A stretch of DNA of 64,000 nucleotides from Dermatophilaceae bacterium Sec6.4. Its GTDB lineage: Bacteria; Actinomycetota; Actinomycetes; Actinomycetales; Dermatophilaceae. The stretch lies in contig CP144172.1 in assembly GCA_039636865.1 (NCBI GenBank), forward strand, positions 992,001-1,056,000, read 5' to 3'. The notes below the pieces were generated by a model. The model ran no database searches. It had not been told where the DNA came from and worked only from the letters and a program-made list of their open reading frames with translations. The position numbers and the translations under genes were made by a program. Positions 36,716 through 47,948 of this stretch are shown here, in pieces (positions within the stretch are counted from its first letter, which is position 1; each line of letters opens with the position of its first letter).

Positions 36716-37512
36716 TGCACCTGGGTGGGGCCGAATCCACGCTGTTCTTCTTCTGCGCACCACTGACCGTGTTCGGAGCGCTTGCGCTGCTGTTTGCCCG
36801 CAAGGCCGTCCATGCGGCCATGGGTATGGCGTTGTGCATGATTCTGCTGGGGATCTTCTACATCGCCCAGGAGGCTGAGTTCCTCGGGATCATTCAGATC
36901 TTCGTGTACTCCGGCGCTGTCATGATGCTGTTCCTCTTCGTCGTCATGCTGGTCGGCGTCGACTCCTCCGACTCGCTCGTGGAGACGATCCGCGGCCAGA
37001 AGGTAGCCGCGCTGCTTCTCTCTCTTGCCCTGATCGGCCTGCTGGCCTCGGGAATCGGGCGCGCCGCGTTCGCCCCCGGCAAGGGTTTGGCTGCCGCGAA
37101 CCTCGCGCAGGGCGGAAATGTAGGCGGTATCGCCAACCTCATCTTCGGCCGCTACGTATGGGTCTTCGAGGTCACCTCGGCGCTGCTGATCACCGCTGCC
37201 ATCGGCGCGATGATGCTTGCGCACCGCGAGCGGTTGACCCCCAAGGCCGGGCAGGCCGACTGGTCCCGCCGCCGCATCCGCGAGGGTGTCAACGTCGCAG
37301 GTCTACCCGTTCCTGGGGTGTACTCCCAGCACAATGCGGTAGACACTCCGGCGTTGCTCCCGGACGGCAGCCCGAGCGAACTCTCGATTTCGCGAGTGCT
37401 GCGCGCCCGCGAGCAGGTCAACCACGGCAGCGCCCACCAGTTGGAGCTGACCGAGCAGATCGAGGACGAGGTCGGCGATATGACGACGAAGGAAGTTGGG
37501 GACCGCCAATGA
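36712..37512 (+). CDS. nuoJ: NADH-quinone oxidoreductase subunit J
   Basis: 266 residues with five helices. [16 protein letters not shown] matches the conserved TM3 region with its pi-bulge. The membrane part ends near residue 175, and a long soluble C-terminus follows (about 90 residues), larger than the usual NuoJ. Overlaps nuoI (ATGA) and the next micro-ORF (ATGA). Confidence 0.94.
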   Translation: MMHLGGAESTLFFFCAPLTVFGALALLFARKAVHAAMGMALCMILLGIFYIAQEAEFLGIIQIFVYSGAVMMLFLFVVMLVGVDSSDSLVETIRGQKVAALLLSLALIGLLASGIGRAAFAPGKGLAAANLAQGGNVGGIANLIFGRYVWVFEVTSALLITAAIGAMMLAHRERLTPKAGQADWSRRRIREGVNVAGLPVPGVYSQHNAVDTPALLPDGSPSELSISRVLRAREQVNHGSAHQLELTEQIEDEVGDMTTKEVGDRQ

Positions 37513-37574
37513 GGAAACCCCACGACGTGCTCCTCCGCTGCGCTTCCCCGATACTTCGCGAGGACCCCAAATGA
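37509..37574 (+). CDS. Bridging micro-ORF nuoJ-nuoK (21 aa), repeat copy
   Basis: ATG 37509 overlaps the nuoJ stop and the stop overlaps the nuoK ATG, both as ATGA. The peptide begins MRKPHDVLL and ends SPILREDPK. It fills the whole gap between the two genes. The DNA ends CGATACTTCGCGAGGACCCC, giving nuoK its ribosome site (GAGGA). Related copies are at 30.6, 50.8 and 60.7 kb. Confidence 0.5.
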   Translation: MRKPHDVLLRCASPILREDPK

Positions 37575-37870
37575 GCATTGAGGTCTACCTCTACCTGTCG
37601 GTCATTCTGTTCAGCATCGGCTCCGCCACGGTGCTGTTACGCCGGAACGCCATCATCGTCTTCATGGGGGTGGAGTTGATGCTGAATGCCGCAAACCTCA
37701 TGTTCGTCACTTTCGCGCGGATGTACGGCTCGTTGGAGGGTCAAGTGATCGCGTTGTTCGTGATGGTTGTCGCTGCCGCCGAAGTCGTCGTCGGCCTGGC
37801 GATCATCATGTCCATCTTCCGCGCCCGTCGTTCGGCTTCGGTCGATGACGCGAACCTGTTGAAGCTGTAA
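37571..37870 (+). CDS. nuoK: NADH-quinone oxidoreductase subunit K
   Basis: 99 residues, three helices. [17 protein letters not shown] contains the conserved Glu of TM2 and [17 protein letters not shown] the Glu of TM3, both in the proton path. Short gap with GGGAG before nuoL. Confidence 0.97.
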   Translation: MSIEVYLYLSVILFSIGSATVLLRRNAIIVFMGVELMLNAANLMFVTFARMYGSLEGQVIALFVMVVAAAEVVVGLAIIMSIFRARRSASVDDANLLKL

Positions 37871-37882
37871 GGGAGCCCGCTG

Positions 37883-39829
37883 TTGCTGTCTTTGGTGGGG
37901 TCTGTCCCCCTGTCCGAACCCGGAACCGTTGCCACGGCTGCGTCCGGGATCAACCAGTACGCCTGGTTGCTCATCGCGCTACCGCTACTTGGAGCCATCA
38001 TCCTGATGGTCGGTGGAAAGGCGATGGACAAAGCGGGACCGCTGCTCGGCGTCATTCTGCCCGGTCTGTCCTTCGTGCTCGGTGTGGCGATGGTCCTGCA
38101 CACCGCAGGTCTGTCGTCTGCTGACCGGGCAATCCAGAGCAATGTGCACCTCTACGACTGGATCGACGCCGGCAGCTTGCATTTGTCGGCTGGCCTGCGC
38201 GTTGACCCACTGTCGTTGACCTTCGTACTGCTGATCACCTTCGTCGGCACGCTGATCCACATCTACTCCCTCGGGTACATGGAGCACGACCCCGCCAAGC
38301 GGCGGTTCTTCGCCTACATGAACTTGTTCGTGGCCTCGATGCTGACGTTGGTGCTGGCCAACTCGTTCGTCGGGTTGTTCGTCGGCTGGGAGGGTGTCGG
38401 TCTGGCGTCCTACCTGCTGATCGGCTTCTGGAACTGGAACCCCGAATATGCAACGGCCGCTAACAAGGCGTTCGTGGTCAACCGCATCGGTGACGTCGGC
38501 GTCCTGCTGGCCATGCTCACCATGTACGCGACGTTCGGACGGCTGGACTTCAACGGCGTCTTCGCCGGCGCGGCACAGGCCAACACCACTGCGGTGACCT
38601 GGATCGGTGTCTTCCTGCTGGTCGGTGCCTGCGGCAAGTCCGCTCAGTTCCCGCTGCAATCCTGGCTGGGTGATGCGATGGCGGGCCCGACCCCCGTGTC
38701 GGCGCTGATCCACGCCGCGACAATGGTGACCGCCGGTGTCTACCTGATCGTGCGTAGCCATGCGATCTTCGATGCCGCACCGAATGCGCGCCTCGCGGTC
38801 TGTGTCGTCGGCGCGATTACGTTGGTCTACGGCGCGATCGTCGGTTGCGCCAAGGACGACATGAAGAAGGCGCTGGCCGCCTCCACCATGAGTCAGATCG
38901 GCTACATGATCCTGGCCGCTGGGCTCGGGCCGATCGGTTATGTCTTCGCCATCTTCCACCTGCTGACGCATGGCTTCTTCAAGGCCGGGATGTTCCTCGG
39001 CGCCGGTTCGGTGATGCACGGTATGAACGACCAGGTCGGGATGCGCCGGTTCGGCGGTTTGTCGGCGGTCATGAAGATCACCTGGGCCACCTTCGGCCTG
39101 GGCTTCCTGGCAATCATCGGGTTCCCCCTGCTGTCCGGTTTCTGGTCCAAGGACAAGATCATCGAAGCTGCGTTCGTCGGTGAAGGCTGGCGACCGTGGG
39201 TCTTCGGTGGCTCAGCGCTGATCGCGGCCGGCATCACGGCCTTCTACATGGCGAGGTTGTTCTTCATGACTTTCCACGGCAAGCGCCGCTGGACCGACGA
39301 CGTGCACCCGCACGAATCCCCGTTGACGATGACCGTCCCGATGATGGTCCTGGCGGTTGGATCGGCTTTCCTCGGTCTGGCTCTGGGCCCGACGAACATC
39401 ATCATCAACTGGCTCGAGCCGGTCACCGGACACACCGAGGGCGACCCCAAGATCCCGGCAGCGCTGCTGATGGTGATCACCTTCGTGCTGCTGTGCATCG
39501 GGGTGGGGTTGGCGTGGGCGATGTACATCCGCGACGACGTGCCTATCACGCCGCCGGTCGGATCCCTGGTAACGCGCGCTGCACGTCGTGACCTCTTCCA
39601 GGACGACCTCAACGCGGCCGGTTTCCAGCGTCCCGGTCTGCATCTGACCCGGGCCCTGGTCTTCGCGGACAACCGCGGGGTGGACGGTGTGGCCAGTGGC
39701 CTGGCCGCCGGGATCGGTGGTTCGTCCTCGCGCATCAAACGTGTTCAGAACGGCTTCGTGCGGTCCTACGCCCTCACCATGTTGATCGGCGTCGTCGCAA
39801 TCCTCGGCATTGTTTGGGTGGTGCAGTAA
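37883..39829 (+). CDS. nuoL: NADH-quinone oxidoreductase subunit L
   Basis: 648 residues from TTG 37883, with GGGAG 7 bp upstream. An antiporter-like proton channel: [23 protein letters not shown], then [35 protein letters not shown], which carries the key Lys/His positions. A C-terminal transverse-helix region ends at LGIVWVVQ. Stop and nuoM start overlap as TAATG. Confidence 0.96.
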   Translation: MLSLVGSVPLSEPGTVATAASGINQYAWLLIALPLLGAIILMVGGKAMDKAGPLLGVILPGLSFVLGVAMVLHTAGLSSADRAIQSNVHLYDWIDAGSLHLSAGLRVDPLSLTFVLLITFVGTLIHIYSLGYMEHDPAKRRFFAYMNLFVASMLTLVLANSFVGLFVGWEGVGLASYLLIGFWNWNPEYATAANKAFVVNRIGDVGVLLAMLTMYATFGRLDFNGVFAGAAQANTTAVTWIGVFLLVGACGKSAQFPLQSWLGDAMAGPTPVSALIHAATMVTAGVYLIVRSHAIFDAAPNARLAVCVVGAITLVYGAIVGCAKDDMKKALAASTMSQIGYMILAAGLGPIGYVFAIFHLLTHGFFKAGMFLGAGSVMHGMNDQVGMRRFGGLSAVMKITWATFGLGFLAIIGFPLLSGFWSKDKIIEAAFVGEGWRPWVFGGSALIAAGITAFYMARLFFMTFHGKRRWTDDVHPHESPLTMTVPMMVLAVGSAFLGLALGPTNIIINWLEPVTGHTEGDPKIPAALLMVITFVLLCIGVGLAWAMYIRDDVPITPPVGSLVTRAARRDLFQDDLNAAGFQRPGLHLTRALVFADNRGVDGVASGLAAGIGGSSSRIKRVQNGFVRSYALTMLIGVVAILGIVWVVQ

Positions 39830-41574
39830 TGACCTCGAGTTTCCCCTGGCTGACAGTGATCGGCCTGATTCCACTGGTAACCGCGATCGTCGTACTCGCG
39901 CTCCCGACGCCCGCTGCCGAGCGCATCGCGCGACCGGTGGCACTGGCCGGATCGGTCATCGCGCTGGTCCTCGGACTGGTGCTGTGGAGTCAGTACAAGA
40001 CCGGCAAGGTCGGATCGCAGTTCCAGTTCGTCGAGACCCACCAGTGGATTCCGCAGTTCGGCGTTTCCTACCAGGTCGGCATCGACGGTCTCGCACTTGC
40101 GTTGATCCTGATGAGCCTCGTGCTCGTACCGGTCTCGCTGCTCGCGGCCTGGAAGGACGTCCCCGCTGACGGCAGTCGCCGGATGCAGAACTACTTCGCG
40201 CTGATGCTGGTGCTGGAGACCTTCATGATCGGGGTCTTCTCAGCCACGGACGTCTTCCTGTTCTATGTCTTCTTCGAAGCGATGCTGATCCCGGTTTACT
40301 TCCTGATCGGGTCCTTCGGCGGCCCGCGCCGCCAGTACGCCGCAGTGAAGTTCCTGCTCTTCAGCCTGCTCGGTGGATTCGTGATGCTGATCGCGGTCAT
40401 CGCCATCTACCAGTACGGCCCCGGCGGCGACAACGGATTCCTGTTGTCCAGCCTGACCGGCTTGAAGCTGGGCACCTGGCCCGGCCGTTGGATGTTCCTC
40501 GGCTTCTTCTTCGCGTTCGCTGTCAAGGCGCCGATGTGGCCGGTCCACACCTGGCTGCCGGACGCCGCATCCGAGAGCAAGCCGGCGGTTGCTGTGTTGC
40601 TGGTTGGTGTGCTCGACAAGGTCGGCACCTTCGGAATGATCCGCTTCTGCCTGCAGCTCTTCCCGGACGCCAGTAAATGGGCGACCCCGGTGATCATCGT
40701 GCTGGCGCTGATCTCGATCGTCTACGGCGCCGTCGTAGCGATCGGGCAGACCGACATGATGCGGCTGATCGCGTACACCTCGGTCAGCCACTTCGGTTTC
40801 ATCGTGCTGGGTATCTTCGCGATGACGACCACCTCACTGGCGGGTTCGGACCTCTACATGGTCAACCACGGGATCACCACGGCCGCGTTGTTCCTCTTCG
40901 CGGGCTTCCTGATCATGCGCGGCAAAAGCCGGGATATCCGCGACTACGGCGGCTGGCAGCGGGTCACCCCTGCCCTGGCCGGTGTCACTCTGATCGCCGG
41001 ACTGTCGGCGCTGTCACTGCCTGGGATGAACTCCTTCATCTCCGAGTTCCTGGTGATGGTCGGTACCTTCCAGCGGTACAAGGCAGCTGGTGGGATCGCG
41101 ACGGTCGTGGTGATCCTCGCAGCCCTCTACGCACTGCTGATGTACAAGAACATCTTCACCGGGCCGCCGCCGGCCGCTGTAGCGGACGGCGATGGTCATA
41201 CCGGTGTTGACGCCGACGGTCCTCGCGGGGGCGACCCCTACACGGGCGAGTTGCTGCCGGTCGGTTCTGGCCCGTTGGCCTTGAACCTGTCTGCCGACAG
41301 TGACCCCCGTCGCCAGCTGGCGCAGCGCGAACCGGGCGGTGAGCCCAGCCTCGGCGGGCACACGGCGCCCACCGGCTCGAGTTTGAAGGTGCCCGATCTG
41401 GACCTGCGTGAGCGGGTCGTCGCCGGTGTGCTGGTTGTGCTGATCGTGGCTCTCGGCTTCTTCCCGAAGCCGGTGCTCGACATCATCCGTCCCGCAACCA
41501 ACGCAACCATGCAGCTGGTCCAGATGACCGATCCGGCGCCCAGCGTCCCGAGCAGTCAGGTGAACTCGAAGTGA
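39829..41574 (+). CDS. nuoM: NADH-quinone oxidoreductase subunit M
   Basis: 581 residues from ATG 39829. Antiporter-like channel with VFLFYVFFEAMLIPVYFLIG (conserved Glu), KAPMWPVHTWLPDAASESKPAVAVLLVGVLDKVG and the later transmembrane bundle. A hydrophilic insert of about 80 residues (roughly 450-530, Gly, Asp, Pro-rich) separates the last two helices, absent from the E. coli-length protein. GTGA overlap with nuoN. Confidence 0.96.
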   Translation: MTSSFPWLTVIGLIPLVTAIVVLALPTPAAERIARPVALAGSVIALVLGLVLWSQYKTGKVGSQFQFVETHQWIPQFGVSYQVGIDGLALALILMSLVLVPVSLLAAWKDVPADGSRRMQNYFALMLVLETFMIGVFSATDVFLFYVFFEAMLIPVYFLIGSFGGPRRQYAAVKFLLFSLLGGFVMLIAVIAIYQYGPGGDNGFLLSSLTGLKLGTWPGRWMFLGFFFAFAVKAPMWPVHTWLPDAASESKPAVAVLLVGVLDKVGTFGMIRFCLQLFPDASKWATPVIIVLALISIVYGAVVAIGQTDMMRLIAYTSVSHFGFIVLGIFAMTTTSLAGSDLYMVNHGITTAALFLFAGFLIMRGKSRDIRDYGGWQRVTPALAGVTLIAGLSALSLPGMNSFISEFLVMVGTFQRYKAAGGIATVVVILAALYALLMYKNIFTGPPPAAVADGDGHTGVDADGPRGGDPYTGELLPVGSGPLALNLSADSDPRRQLAQREPGGEPSLGGHTAPTGSSLKVPDLDLRERVVAGVLVVLIVALGFFPKPVLDIIRPATNATMQLVQMTDPAPSVPSSQVNSK

Positions 41575-43118
41575 TTGCCGCCGCAACCGGCTTCTCCCAG
41601 GTCAAGATCGAATACGCCGCCGTCCTGCCCATGCTGGTGGTCCTGGGCGCGGCGATGGTGGGTGTCCTCGTCGAAGCATTCGCGCCGCGTACCTTGCGGT
41701 ACGCCTTACAGGTAGGCGTCACACTCGTCGGTCTTCTCGTCGCATTTCTGGCCTTGGTGCTGGGCGCGAAGAATCATCAGGCCGTGACAGCGGGCGGCTC
41801 AGTCGTCATCGACGGTCCGGCGCTGATGTTCCAGGGCGCAATCCTGGTGCTGGCCTTCCTGGCGGTCATGGTGATGTCCGAGCGGTTCCAGGGGTCCTCG
41901 CTGGACGCCTTCACGCAGTCCGGCGCCTCCGTGCCGGGGTCGCCGATGGAGACGAACGCTGTCCGCCTGGGAGCGACCTCGACGGAGGTCTTCCCGCTGG
42001 TGCTGTTCGCCGTCGGCGGGATGATGCTGTTCCCGGCGTCCGGTGACCTGCTGACGGTCTTCATCGCGCTGGAAGTACTGTCGTTGCCGCTTTATATCCT
42101 GACCGGCCTGGCTCGTCGTCGTCGGCTGCTGTCGCAGGAGGCTTCGATGAAGTACTTCCTGCTCGGCGCCTTCTCCTCGGCGTTCTTCCTCTTCGGTGCG
42201 GCACTCGTCTTCGGGTTCGCCGGTTCGCTGAACTTCTCCAATATCGCCGCTGCTATCGCCACTGGCGGGGACCGCGACGGGATCCTGATCCCGGGTGTCC
42301 TGCTGGTTGCGGTAGGGCTGCTGTTCAAGATCGGCGCGATTCCGTTCCACGCGTGGACCCCGGACGCCTACCAGGGCGCACCGACCCCGGTCTCGGGTTT
42401 CATGGCCGCCTGTACGAAGGTTGCGGCGTTCGGAGCTTTCCTACGCGTCTTCTATGTCGCGTTTCCCGGTATGGCGTGGAACTGGCAGCCGGTCGTGACG
42501 GTCGTCGCGATCCTCACGATGGTGGTCGGTGCAGTCATGCTGGTCACCCAGACCGACATCAAGCGACTGCTGGCCTACAGCTCGATCGTGCAGGCCGGTT
42601 TCATCCTCGTCGGTGTCGTGGCGTTGGACCGGGCGGCAGTGACCGGAACAGTCGTATATGTCGTGACCTACGGTCTGGCGACGATCGCTGCTTTCGCACT
42701 CGTCGCCATGGTGCGCTCCGGTGGTAACGAAGCCACCCACCTGTCCCAGTGGGCCGGGCTCGCCAAGACGAACCCGGTCGTCGGCGGGCTGATGGCGCTG
42801 ATGATGATCGCGTTCGCGGGTATCCCGTTGACCTCGCTCTTCACGGCGAAGTACGCGATCTTCTCGGCCGCAGTCGGGCACGGTGGCACCTGGCTGGCGG
42901 TGATCGGTGTGGTCTTCAGCGCTGTCGCGGCGTTCGTCTACGTGCGCGTCGTGGTGCTGATGTACTTCTCCGAACCCACCGGCGACACCGTCGTGCTGCC
43001 GCCCTCCGTGTTGAGTGCCGCCGCGATCACCGCGTGCGCTGTGCTGACCGTTGCGCTGGGTGTCTTCCCGTCGCCGCTGCTGGACATGGCCAACCATTAT
43101 TCGCAGTTCATGCGATGA
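41571..43118 (+). CDS. nuoN: NADH-quinone oxidoreductase subunit N
   Basis: 515 residues. Third antiporter-like channel: VFIALEVLSLPLYILTGLARRRRLLSQEASMKYFLLGAFSSAFFLFG and KIGAIPFHAWTPDAYQGAPTPVSGFMAACTKVAAFGAF carry the conserved Glu and Lys positions. Last subunit of the complete operon. A 9-codon frame bridges it to the polyprenyl synthase gene. Confidence 0.96.
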   Translation: MIAAATGFSQVKIEYAAVLPMLVVLGAAMVGVLVEAFAPRTLRYALQVGVTLVGLLVAFLALVLGAKNHQAVTAGGSVVIDGPALMFQGAILVLAFLAVMVMSERFQGSSLDAFTQSGASVPGSPMETNAVRLGATSTEVFPLVLFAVGGMMLFPASGDLLTVFIALEVLSLPLYILTGLARRRRLLSQEASMKYFLLGAFSSAFFLFGAALVFGFAGSLNFSNIAAAIATGGDRDGILIPGVLLVAVGLLFKIGAIPFHAWTPDAYQGAPTPVSGFMAACTKVAAFGAFLRVFYVAFPGMAWNWQPVVTVVAILTMVVGAVMLVTQTDIKRLLAYSSIVQAGFILVGVVALDRAAVTGTVVYVVTYGLATIAAFALVAMVRSGGNEATHLSQWAGLAKTNPVVGGLMALMMIAFAGIPLTSLFTAKYAIFSAAVGHGGTWLAVIGVVFSAVAAFVYVRVVVLMYFSEPTGDTVVLPPSVLSAAAITACAVLTVALGVFPSPLLDMANHYSQFMR

Positions 43119-43144
43119 ACGACGTGCGAGGGCTGTTGCATTGA
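43115..43144 (+). CDS. Bridging micro-ORF nuoN-polyprenyl synthase (9 aa)
   Basis: ATG 43115 overlaps the nuoN stop (ATGA) and the stop overlaps the TTG start of the next gene (TTGA). The peptide is MNDVRGLLH. It contains the GAGGG ribosome site of the next gene. Not a copy of the repeat family, but the same two-sided layout. Confidence 0.35.
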   Translation: MNDVRGLLH

Positions 43145-44124
43145 GTGTCGTGCCCGAGATCGGTGATGCACTCGACGAGAAGTTGCGCGAGGGCCTGGAG
43201 TTGGTAGACCAGCGACTGGCCGAGGTTGTCCGCCACGACGACGAGTTCATTCGCGGCGCATCGCATCACCTGCTGGACGCGGGTGGCAAGCGGTTCCGTC
43301 CGTTGCTCACGCTGCTGGTCAGCGAGTTGGGCACCGGGCGCAACGAGCAGGTCGTTGACGCAGCGGCGGGTGTCGAGCTGACCCACCTCGCGTCGCTCTA
43401 TCACGATGACGTGATGGACGAGGCGACCCTCCGCCGCGGAGTGAGAGCAGCCAACCTGGCCTACGACAACTCCACCGCCATCCTCATCGGCGATCTCTTG
43501 TTCGGGCGGGCATCGCAGCTGGTTGCCGGTCTCGGATCCGAGGCGGTCCGCATCCAGGCCGACACGTTCGTACGGTTGTGCGCCGGTCAGATCGAGGATG
43601 ACCGCCAGGCGCCCGAGGGCGCGGACCCGACGGAGTACTACCTGCAGGTGCTCGCGGGGAAGACCGGCTCGCTGATCTCCACTGCGGCCCGCTACGGCGG
43701 CATGTTCGCTGGAGTTCCGGCCCCGACGATCGAGCTGCTGGCTCGTTACGGTGAGTTGCTCGGGATGGTCTTCCAGCTGTCCGACGACGTGCTGGACGTG
43801 GCCTCCGACCGCGAGGAGTCGGGGAAGGAAGCCGGCGCTGATCTGCGGGAAGGTGTCACTACCTTGCCGGTCCTGTACGTCCGCAGCTCCACCGACCCGG
43901 CCGATGCCCGCCTGCAGGACCTTCTCTCGCGGCCGTTGACCGATACCGGTGAACACACTGAAGCGCTGGGATTGCTGCGGGCCCACAAGGCGATGCAGCA
44001 GGCGCAGGACCACACGATGGCAGTCGCCATGCAGGCCGTACGCCTCCTGGACGGGTTGCCCGACGGCGAAGCAGTGCGTGCTCTGCGCGCCCTCCCACCG
44101 TCCGTAGCTGCGCGCACCGCCTGA
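43141..44124 (+). CDS. Long-chain polyprenyl diphosphate synthase
   Basis: 327 residues from TTG 43141, with GAGGG 8 bp upstream. First aspartate-rich motif DDVMD at residues 89-93 followed by EATLRRG, second DDVLD at 215-219. Small residues (Ala84, Ser85) before the first motif suit a long product. It would build the isoprenoid chain of menaquinone from IPP and an allylic starter. Translational coupling to nuoN ties chain synthesis to the enzyme that uses the quinone. Mycobacterial GrcC1 lies close to menG and menJ in the same way. Confidence 0.92.
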   Translation: MSVVPEIGDALDEKLREGLELVDQRLAEVVRHDDEFIRGASHHLLDAGGKRFRPLLTLLVSELGTGRNEQVVDAAAGVELTHLASLYHDDVMDEATLRRGVRAANLAYDNSTAILIGDLLFGRASQLVAGLGSEAVRIQADTFVRLCAGQIEDDRQAPEGADPTEYYLQVLAGKTGSLISTAARYGGMFAGVPAPTIELLARYGELLGMVFQLSDDVLDVASDREESGKEAGADLREGVTTLPVLYVRSSTDPADARLQDLLSRPLTDTGEHTEALGLLRAHKAMQQAQDHTMAVAMQAVRLLDGLPDGEAVRALRALPPSVAARTA

Positions 44125-44146
44125 TCGCTGCGGGGGGCCCACCCGC

Positions 44147-44216
44147 CGAGTGGCATAGGCATGTTTCCAGTGGTGCAGTCACAGGTCTGCCACTCGAACG
44201 TTATGGCTGCCACTCG
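44147..44216. promoter_or_regulatory. Three TGCCACTCG repeats upstream of furA-katG
   Basis: TGCCACTCG occurs at 44188-44196 and 44208-44216, exactly 20 bp apart in direct orientation (shared as CTGCCACTCG). It occurs inverted as CGAGTGGCA at 44147-44155. A 20-bp phase equals two helical turns, as for a cooperative regulator. No known box fits. Confidence 0.4.
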
Positions 44217-44248
44217 GGGATGAAGGACCGCGTGCTCGGCCTGGGCGC

Positions 44249-44272
44249 TATTTTGACTCAGTCCAGAAAAGG
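44249..44272 (+). promoter_or_regulatory. FurA operator overlapping the furA start region
   Basis: TTTTGACTCAGTCCAGAAAA closely follows the mycobacterial/streptomycete furA-katG operator (TTGACT-N-ATTCCAGAAAAG pattern). It ends about 10 bp before ATG 44282. FurA would repress furA-katG until peroxide oxidises it. Confidence 0.72.
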
Positions 44273-44281
44273 CGACACCAT

Positions 44282-44719
44282 ATGGGTGTGACCGTCATCG
44301 CAGAGCCGCTCCTTCGTGAGGCTGGACTGCGGGTGACGAAGCCACGCGCCGCCGTGCTCGGGGTCGTACAAGCGCAACCGCACGTCGACAGCGCGACCGT
44401 CTATGACCTCGTGCGCGCTGCCCTTCCGGACGTGTCCCGCCAAGCCGTATTCGACGCACTGAACACCTTCGCGGCAGTCGGCATCGTGCGCCGGATCGAG
44501 CCCGCGGGCTCGCCTGCTCGGTACGAGCTGCGGATCGGCGACAACCACCACCACCTCGTGTGCCGGCGCTGCGGCGTCGTGTCCGACGTCGACTGCGCTG
44601 TCGGAGCCGCGCCATGCCTGACCGCAGATGACCAGTCGGGTTTCGTCGTCGACGAAGCCGAAGTCATCTACTGGGGTCGTTGCGCCGACTGCGCAACGCC
44701 CACTGACCTGACAACCTGA
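44282..44719 (+). CDS. furA: FurA-type peroxide/iron-responsive repressor
   Basis: 145 residues. The N-terminal winged helix (LRVTKPRAAVLGVVQ, VSRQAVFDALNTFAAVGIVRRIE) and the metal-binding domain with His89-His91 (DNHHHLVCRRCG) are present. CxxC pairs lie at Cys94/Cys97 and Cys134/Cys137 for structural zinc. In actinobacteria FurA precedes katG and represses both genes. It is 30 bp from katG, with the operator just upstream. Confidence 0.95.
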   Translation: MGVTVIAEPLLREAGLRVTKPRAAVLGVVQAQPHVDSATVYDLVRAALPDVSRQAVFDALNTFAAVGIVRRIEPAGSPARYELRIGDNHHHLVCRRCGVVSDVDCAVGAAPCLTADDQSGFVVDEAEVIYWGRCADCATPTDLTT

Positions 44720-44749
44720 GTACGAAGCAACAACCCGAAAGGATCTCCT

Positions 44750-46975
<2,226 letters not shown>

Positions 46976-46994
46976 GCACTTCGCACCATCTTCG

Positions 46995-47035
46995 CCGGGC
47001 CCGCCGCGTTCACGCGCTGCGGGCCCGGTGTCTTT
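46995..47035 (+). terminator. Terminator after katG
   Basis: CCGGGCCCGC and GCGGGCCCGG form a perfect 10-bp stem with a 14-nt loop that can pair further (CGCG/CGCG), followed by TGTCTTTG. It lies 20 bp after the katG stop. Confidence 0.8.
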
Positions 47036-47111
47036 GTCGGGTGGAAACATGTCAGCAGAGCCTTCCTGATGTCTACACTCGCCCTGAGCAAGCTGACTAT
47101 CGAAGGGGCGC

Positions 47112-47282
47112 ATGGTGGGACGGATTCTCTGCATGTTGCGGCTACATAAATGGGGTCCGTTGCAGACCGACGAACGCCGCTCCTTCCGGATGTGCGACCG
47201 CTGCGGCAAATTCGAGGGCTCCAGCAAGATGGGCCCGGACGGCTACGACGAGATGCCACCACAGGTGGTCGGCGGTCTCTGA
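47112..47282 (+). CDS. Small protein with one CxxC motif (56 aa)
   Basis: 56 residues from ATG 47112, with GAAGGGG 4 bp upstream. The middle reads RMCDRCGKFEG, a knuckle as in small zinc-ribbon proteins, preceded by MLRLHKWGP, which resembles the LFGHRWGP-type start of small actinobacterial zinc-ribbon proteins. Only one CxxC is present, so metal binding would need a dimer or the upstream Cys and His. It overlaps the 3' end of the convergent cyclotransferase-like gene by 40 bp. Confidence 0.55.
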   Translation: MVGRILCMLRLHKWGPLQTDERRSFRMCDRCGKFEGSSKMGPDGYDEMPPQVVGGL

Positions 47283-47935
47283 AGGCAGGCCCGCCTCGAC
47301 AGCTGCCCCCGGGTGATCAACTGGGCGAGGTCAGAGCGGTCCCAGCTGTCCGTTACCCCAGGTGCAGTGAGTAGGTAGTCGCAGATCTGCTGGGCTGACC
47401 AGAGGTGTGCATCCTGCAGCCCGGACGCGATCATCCGCAGGTACGCGGCACTGGGCGAGTTGAGCGGTGCGCTCGCCGCAGTCCACGACGCGGAGAACGT
47501 AACGACCGGTAGGTCCTGGATCGTGCCCACCCGGTGCAGCGTCTCATAACGCCCGTCCCCGAGCGTCACGCTCCGTGCGTGCCTCAGCAGGCTGTGAACG
47601 TCGAGGTCAGCGCCCTTCGTGCCCGGGAGGCGGTGCATCTCCTGTGCAGCGACATCGCTGAACTGCTGCACGGTGAGCAGGTATGCGCGTGCAGCCACCC
47701 CATCCGTGGGCCCCGTCGGGTCATAGAAGGCAACGCCGCCGGTCCAGGTCGCGGACTCCCAGGCGAAGTACAGCTGACCTGGCAGTAGGAGTGCGCGCTG
47801 GTCGGCGGGCGGGGTGTGATCGCGGGCGCCGGGATAGATGCGGGTCCCGCCGGCAGGTCGCCCACCCGACAGGTAGGTCTCGAAACGAGCACGGGACAGG
47901 TTGGAGCCGTAGGCCGCGTACCAGACCCGCTCCAT
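47243..47935 (-). CDS. Gamma-glutamylcyclotransferase-like (AIG2/GGCT fold) protein
   Basis: 230 residues from ATG 47935, GGAG upstream. The start VWYAAYGSNLSRARFETYL contains the YGSNL substrate loop. The fold continues with FAWESATWTGGVAFYDP and ARAYLLTVQQFSDV. The catalytic Glu is not certain from sight. Such proteins release 5-oxoproline from gamma-glutamyl compounds, but many relatives lack that activity. It runs 13 bp before the rarD stop on the same strand. Confidence 0.72.
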   Translation of the reverse strand: MERVWYAAYGSNLSRARFETYLSGGRPAGGTRIYPGARDHTPPADQRALLLPGQLYFAWESATWTGGVAFYDPTGPTDGVAARAYLLTVQQFSDVAAQEMHRLPGTKGADLDVHSLLRHARSVTLGDGRYETLHRVGTIQDLPVVTFSASWTAASAPLNSPSAAYLRMIASGLQDAHLWSAQQICDYLLTAPGVTDSWDRSDLAQLITRGQLSRRACLQRPPTTCGGISS

Positions 47936-47948
47936 CAGCCGGGCTCCA

